NCBI RefSeq assembly: GCF_051106095.1
Contig: NC_135789.1
Location: forward strand, 25,021,264-25,085,263
Source: Pogona vitticeps
Taxonomy: Eukaryota; Chordata; Lepidosauria; Squamata; Agamidae
Direction of reading: 5' to 3'
Length of the DNA: 64,000 nt
The translations under genes and the position numbers were made by a program. Within the stretch, counting starts at the first letter, position 1. Each line of letters begins with the position of its first letter. Positions 60,117-64,000 of the stretch are shown in pieces. The notes beneath the pieces were generated by a model. It was not told the origin of the DNA. It searched no databases and saw nothing but the letters and a program-made list of their open reading frames with translations.

Positions 60117-60457
60117 ATGGGATGTGGTGGCGCTGCGGGCTAAACCACAGAAGCCTGTGCTGCAGGGTCAGAAGACCAAGCACTTGTAAGATCGAATCCA
60201 CGCGATGGAGTGAGCTCCCGTCGCTTGTCCCAGCTCCCGCCAACCTAGCGGTTCGAAAGCATGCAAATGCAAGTAGATAAATAGGGACCACTTCGGTGGG
60301 AAGGTAACAGCATTCCGTGTCAAAGTCACACTGGCCATGTGACCACGGAAGATTGTCTTCGGACAAAATGCTGGCTCTATGGTTTGGAAACGGGAACGAG
60401 CACCGCCTCCTAGAGTCGAATACAACTGGACAAAAATTGTCAAGGGGAACCTTTTTT
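60117..60457 (+). mobile_element. Sauria SINE with target-site duplication
   Basis: tRNA-derived squamate SINE: head GGGATGTGGTGGCGCTGCGG, B-box region AAGATCGAATCC, body CAACCTAGCGGTTCGAAAGC, TGGCCATGTGACCACGGAAG, and a Bov-B-type tail ending in CAAGGGGAACCTTTTTT. A perfect 12-bp target duplication ACTATCACTCTG flanks it (60105-60116 and 60458-60469). Near full length; the clean duplication indicates a relatively recent insertion. Confidence 0.93.
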
Positions 60458-61190
60458 ACTATCACTCTGGACTACTTTTGGATATATTCTGAAGCTCTGA
60501 CTTAGCCTCCTAATTGAACGGGGGACCCATGCCCGGCTCTAGGGTAAAGATTGAGGGAGCTATCCAAGGTGCTAGACTTAGTCCAGAGAGAGGTTTCAGG
60601 ACCCTGGAAAGCTCTCCCAGGCAAAGGGGCCATCCTGGAGCAACAGCTAAGCTTGGAGGGGAGTTCATTTCCCAAAGGTGGTTTTCTTCAGAAAGAGCCA
60701 GAAAAAGAGATTGACAGAAAGCAAGACAACTATTTTACATCTTTCCGTTGAAACTTTTCTCCTGCAACCAGCGAGAACTGTTCACCGCCTTCTAAGGACA
60801 ACCCAGACATCATCCCTCAACTTCCAAATTTTAACTCTAAACCTTGTTCTTCAGTTTTGCATTCTTCTGTCTTTTCCTCATTTCATAATGAATTAGGGAC
60901 ACAAAGTATAAATGCTAGATTTCTCCTGCTCAGCCGTTTGGGGTGTTCTAACGAAAAGCAGACTTTTTCAGGCCCTGTGAAATCACTTGTCTTCAGTGCA
61001 ATAGTGAGACAAGGTGCTCTTTTATTACCATCATCAAGGTCTCCATAATTTCTATACATTCTTATACTTCCAATCAGGGCTGGATTAAGATGGATTTAGA
61101 GGCCTGGCTTGGAAAAAAAACACACACACACCATATAGTGTGCACACTATATGCTGGAAAATATGGTAACTTAATTATATAGCATGAGAC

Positions 61191-61193
<3 letters not shown>

Positions 61194-61229
<36 letters not shown>
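61194..61229. repeat. (CA)n microsatellite
   Basis: Eighteen CA units, uninterrupted. Confidence 0.95.
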
Positions 61230-61230
<1 letters not shown>

Positions 61231-61794
61231 ACATCATATTATGTATGCAAAATCATATGTACAATTAAATTACCTGTTTCCAGCCAAATCTTCAACTTTC
61301 ACGCTTTGATTAATGTAGACAGATTTTGTCAGAATCTGTAAATGGAAAAGCTCAAACAAGAGCTTAAAACCCCTTCTGGGGTGTTTTTAAGAGTGGCTGT
61401 TATTTCTGTGGTTTGCACATAGAGTGCAGAGGCCATAGGTCTAAAAGACCAGCAACTCTTTTTATCCTTATCCCCACCCAACCTCCCAAAAATACAGAAG
61501 TAAAAATTTAAAACACACACCCCAAGCAATGATGATTGATCATTTCACTCAAAACATGGCGAGTCTTTATACTTTTTAGTTTTTACTGGTTCATAATTAC
61601 TTTGGGTAGGGAGGTGTTTTCCTTGGGGCTCTTGAGGGAGGGGATTTAGATGGATGGATGTGGTTTGTTAAGGAGAAAGAGAGCACCATTTCCACCATGG
61701 TCCTTGGTAAATCCTGCACTGAAAAAAAAACAACAACCCTCTTTGGTACTCCCTTCCCTTGTTGATGCCCTAAGCATGTGCTTATTTTGCTCAA

Positions 61795-62113
61795 TGGCTG
61801 ATCTGTTTTCAGTCACCCTTTACGGGTGTGAAAGCTGGACAGTGAAGCAAGATGACAGGGGGGAAAAATGATTCATTTGAAACATGGTGCTGGAGGAGAG
61901 CTTTGCAGATACCCTGGATGGCCAGAAAGATGAACAAGTGGGTCCTGGATCAAGAGGAAGACTAAATATGAGTTGGACTGACTCCCTAAAGGAAGCCACA
62001 GGATGGATTCTATAAGAGGTGAGCAGGGCGGTTGAATATAGGACAGTTTGGAAAATCGCTCACTCATAAGGTTGCTGTAAATCAGGGATGACTTGATGGG
62101 GCATAACAACAGC
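61795..62113 (+). mobile_element. RTE (Bov-B-related) LINE 3' fragment
   Basis: Begins with coding-like LYGCESWTVKQD, then a shortened region, CAAGAGGAAGACTAAATATG, and a 3' end AAATCAGGGATGACTTGATG GGGCATAACAACAGCAA. Same subfamily as 15480-15765; 5'-truncated with an internal deletion relative to the longer copies. Confidence 0.75.
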
Positions 62114-62124
62114 AAGTTGCAGTC

Positions 62125-62126
62125 CC

Positions 62127-62161
<35 letters not shown>

Positions 62162-62186
62162 GACACACACACACACACACACACAA
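62125..62186. repeat. (TC)n(AC)n compound microsatellite
   Basis: A TC run changes to an AC run directly behind the RTE fragment's 3' end. Confidence 0.95.
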
Positions 62187-62320
62187 ACCTAGTGTTCCTA
62201 ATTATCTTTACATTTTTTAAAACTCTGTGGCTCAAATCCTATTGACTAATGCAGGGAGAATAACCCGCATTGTGTTAACTTGTAGGAGTGAACTGCTGCA
62301 AATTAAGCAGTCAGCTAGAC

Positions 62321-62458
62321 CAGTGGTTCTTAACCTTGGGCCACTCAGGTGTTTTTGGACTGCAACTCCCAGAAGCCTTCATCACCAGCTGTGCTGGCTG
62401 GGGTTTCTGGGAGTTGCAGTCCAAAAACACCTGAGTAACCCAAGGTTAAGAACCACTG
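62321..62458. mobile_element. hAT-like palindromic MITE with 8-bp target duplication
   Basis: 138 bp with inverted ends CAGTGGTTCTTAACCTTGGG on both sides and arms containing TTTTTGGACTGCAACTCCCA. Flanking 8-mers AGCTAGAC (62313-62320) and AACTAGAC (62459-62466) match at 7 of 8 positions, the hAT signature. Confidence 0.85.
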
Positions 62459-64000
62459 AACTAGACCCTTATATGCGCGCATTTGTGGGTAAATAACTTC
62501 TTCCTTGCCTTTGTAACTTGTAGTAATTCATCACAAGAATTATGCCACTTGTGCTAATGGCAGGGTTAGGGTTTTAGCCCCTGAATCAGAAAACTGGCTC
62601 CTAAAATTTGGCACAGATTGTGCAAAGACCAGTCCCCACAAATACCAAGACATTCATCGATACAGACAGGAAATATTTCACCCTCTCGCAGGCCAAGAGA
62701 AACATTTTGTGCTGCCTCATTCTCTTACATGAGAATGAGACAAGAGAGGCATTACATCTTTATAAGCAACCCACAGAGGCCAAAGAAGAGAGAAAGCAGC
62801 TCGGGTGACTTTCCTATCAGAAGGACCCAAACTCAGTGCCAGCTCTGTCTGCATTTCTCAAGCCTGCTTTCCTTGTCATGCAGAAAAATTCAAGTCAAGC
62901 TGGAAACAAAAAGCTACTCTATTCAGATTCTCAGGCCCATGAATGTGCATAGAGCTGGGTTGCTCTGGAGCCAAAGAGGGTGATGCAAATCCTGCTAAAA
63001 CCTAGAGCCAGGATCTTGTTGGGCTTTGCTGTAGGATGCACCCTGCTGGCACAGGGCCAGGATATTCAGGTGATTTACTTTCATACGACCTGGGCCATAG
63101 AATGTGTCTTGCACAGTTATGGCTCTTTGATACCAGCTTATCTGCCAAGGGTCCCATTCTACAGACCTCTGGAATTTGTCACATTTGCGTGTTACACTAA
63201 CCATGGTTTCCATTAGACCAAGATGGTTGCTTTAGTACTGAATAAATCCACAGAAAACCAAGCTAACCTATTGGTCTTCTCTATTTCTAATCTACTGAAT
63301 TTTTTTTACCATCAGTTTGGCCAGCTCCTATTCAAGGGCTGGCAACTGATGAAGCAAGGCAGAGGCAAACCAGAGTTTGTATAGCAAAACCTCAAACTAT
63401 GATTTAAAACAAGCCTGCGTCCCTAAGCCAGCAATCACCCAGAGCTTCTGATCGTGGTTTGTGAGTGGCTAGTAAACCAGGGTTTATTTGCAGGCCAGAG
63501 TTCAAATATAATATATCAACAAGCTATTCAACAAGTAGCAGCCGGATTTACCATGAAAGACAAAATTGATTACTGCATGTAGTTCAACTAGAGATCGTAC
63601 CTGGATCTATCACTCAGAACTATATTTTTCCTCCAAAGGAACACAGGGCACTAATTCTAAAGAACAAACACACATCTAATTTTGCAATTTATAGATCAGA
63701 ATCCTTCGAAGTAAGGGTAACTGACTAAAGTCATAGTAGAAAAGCAAAAAAATCAGGCGTCTGGTTTCATACTAGTCAGGCGAATGGATGTCCAACCCAC
63801 ACACAATGGACAATTTAGCTGTACTTTGCTGCCACAATGTGATTTCTTTTACTCTGGAGTAAAAACACAATGGGATTCTGACCACATTTTTTAAAAACGG
63901 TGTTGTTGTTTTTAAATAGTGTTACATTTTGAGCATCCCATTTTCTGCCAGATTTGGGCTAATACCTGGTGTGTAGCTCCTTCAGCATCGCTGTGTGCCA

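Noticed and set aside
63957-64000. Possible STX1A first exon on the minus strand (MLKELHTR followed by GTATTA)
   Set aside because: It superficially resembles KDRTQELR, but its splice phase (2) does not fit the phase-0 start of exon 2, and the context is not CpG-rich.

Overview
The window is vertebrate nuclear DNA from the Williams-Beuren syndrome region, and the organism is almost certainly a squamate reptile (lizard or snake). Six protein-coding genes with canonical GT-AG introns can be read by eye: METTL27, TMEM270, BCL7B, TBL2, BUD23 and STX1A. The squamate assignment rests on the repeats: a Sauria SINE with a perfect 12-bp target-site duplication, several Bov-B/RTE LINE 3' ends, CR1 3' ends, a long GATA array, and palindromic DNA-transposon fragments of types familiar from lizard genomes.

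Layout: METTL27 (minus, 1-2647, 3' end off the left edge) lies head-to-head with TMEM270 (plus, 5981-6962). TMEM270 converges on BCL7B (minus, 9098-12643), followed by TBL2 (minus, 14688-20145). TBL2 shares a compact 247-bp bidirectional promoter with BUD23 (plus, 20393-27456). BUD23 converges on STX1A (minus, 31363-52645 and beyond). STX1A has coding exons 2-10 here; its tiny first coding exon is not visible and probably lies past base 64000. Intron 1 therefore fills the last 11 kb and is mostly repeats.

The order METTL27-TMEM270-BCL7B-TBL2-BUD23-STX1A differs from the mammalian map as I recall it. There, TBL2 and BUD23 are separated by MLXIPL, VPS37D and DNAJC30, and METTL27/TMEM270 lie on the far side of STX1A, ABHD11, CLDN3 and CLDN4. 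I see none of those intervening genes here.

The genes do not form one pathway. METTL27 is a predicted SAM methyltransferase. TMEM270 is a membrane protein of unknown function. BCL7B is a SWI/SNF (BAF) subunit. TBL2 is an ER-membrane WD40 protein. BUD23 is the 18S rRNA m7G methyltransferase. STX1A is the presynaptic plasma-membrane t-SNARE.

The main items for a second look are: an implausible 20-nt gap between a METTL27 splice donor and acceptor; the rearranged gene order; a dense two-strand CCAAT-box cluster in BCL7B intron 1; the TBL2/BUD23 bidirectional promoter; a ZNF143-like motif shared by promoters and several palindromic repeat families; and hammerhead-ribozyme-like cores in a Penelope-like repeat family. 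No capsid- or envelope-bearing element was recognised. Exon coordinates were read by hand from splice sites and protein similarity held in memory; no alignment or database search was run.
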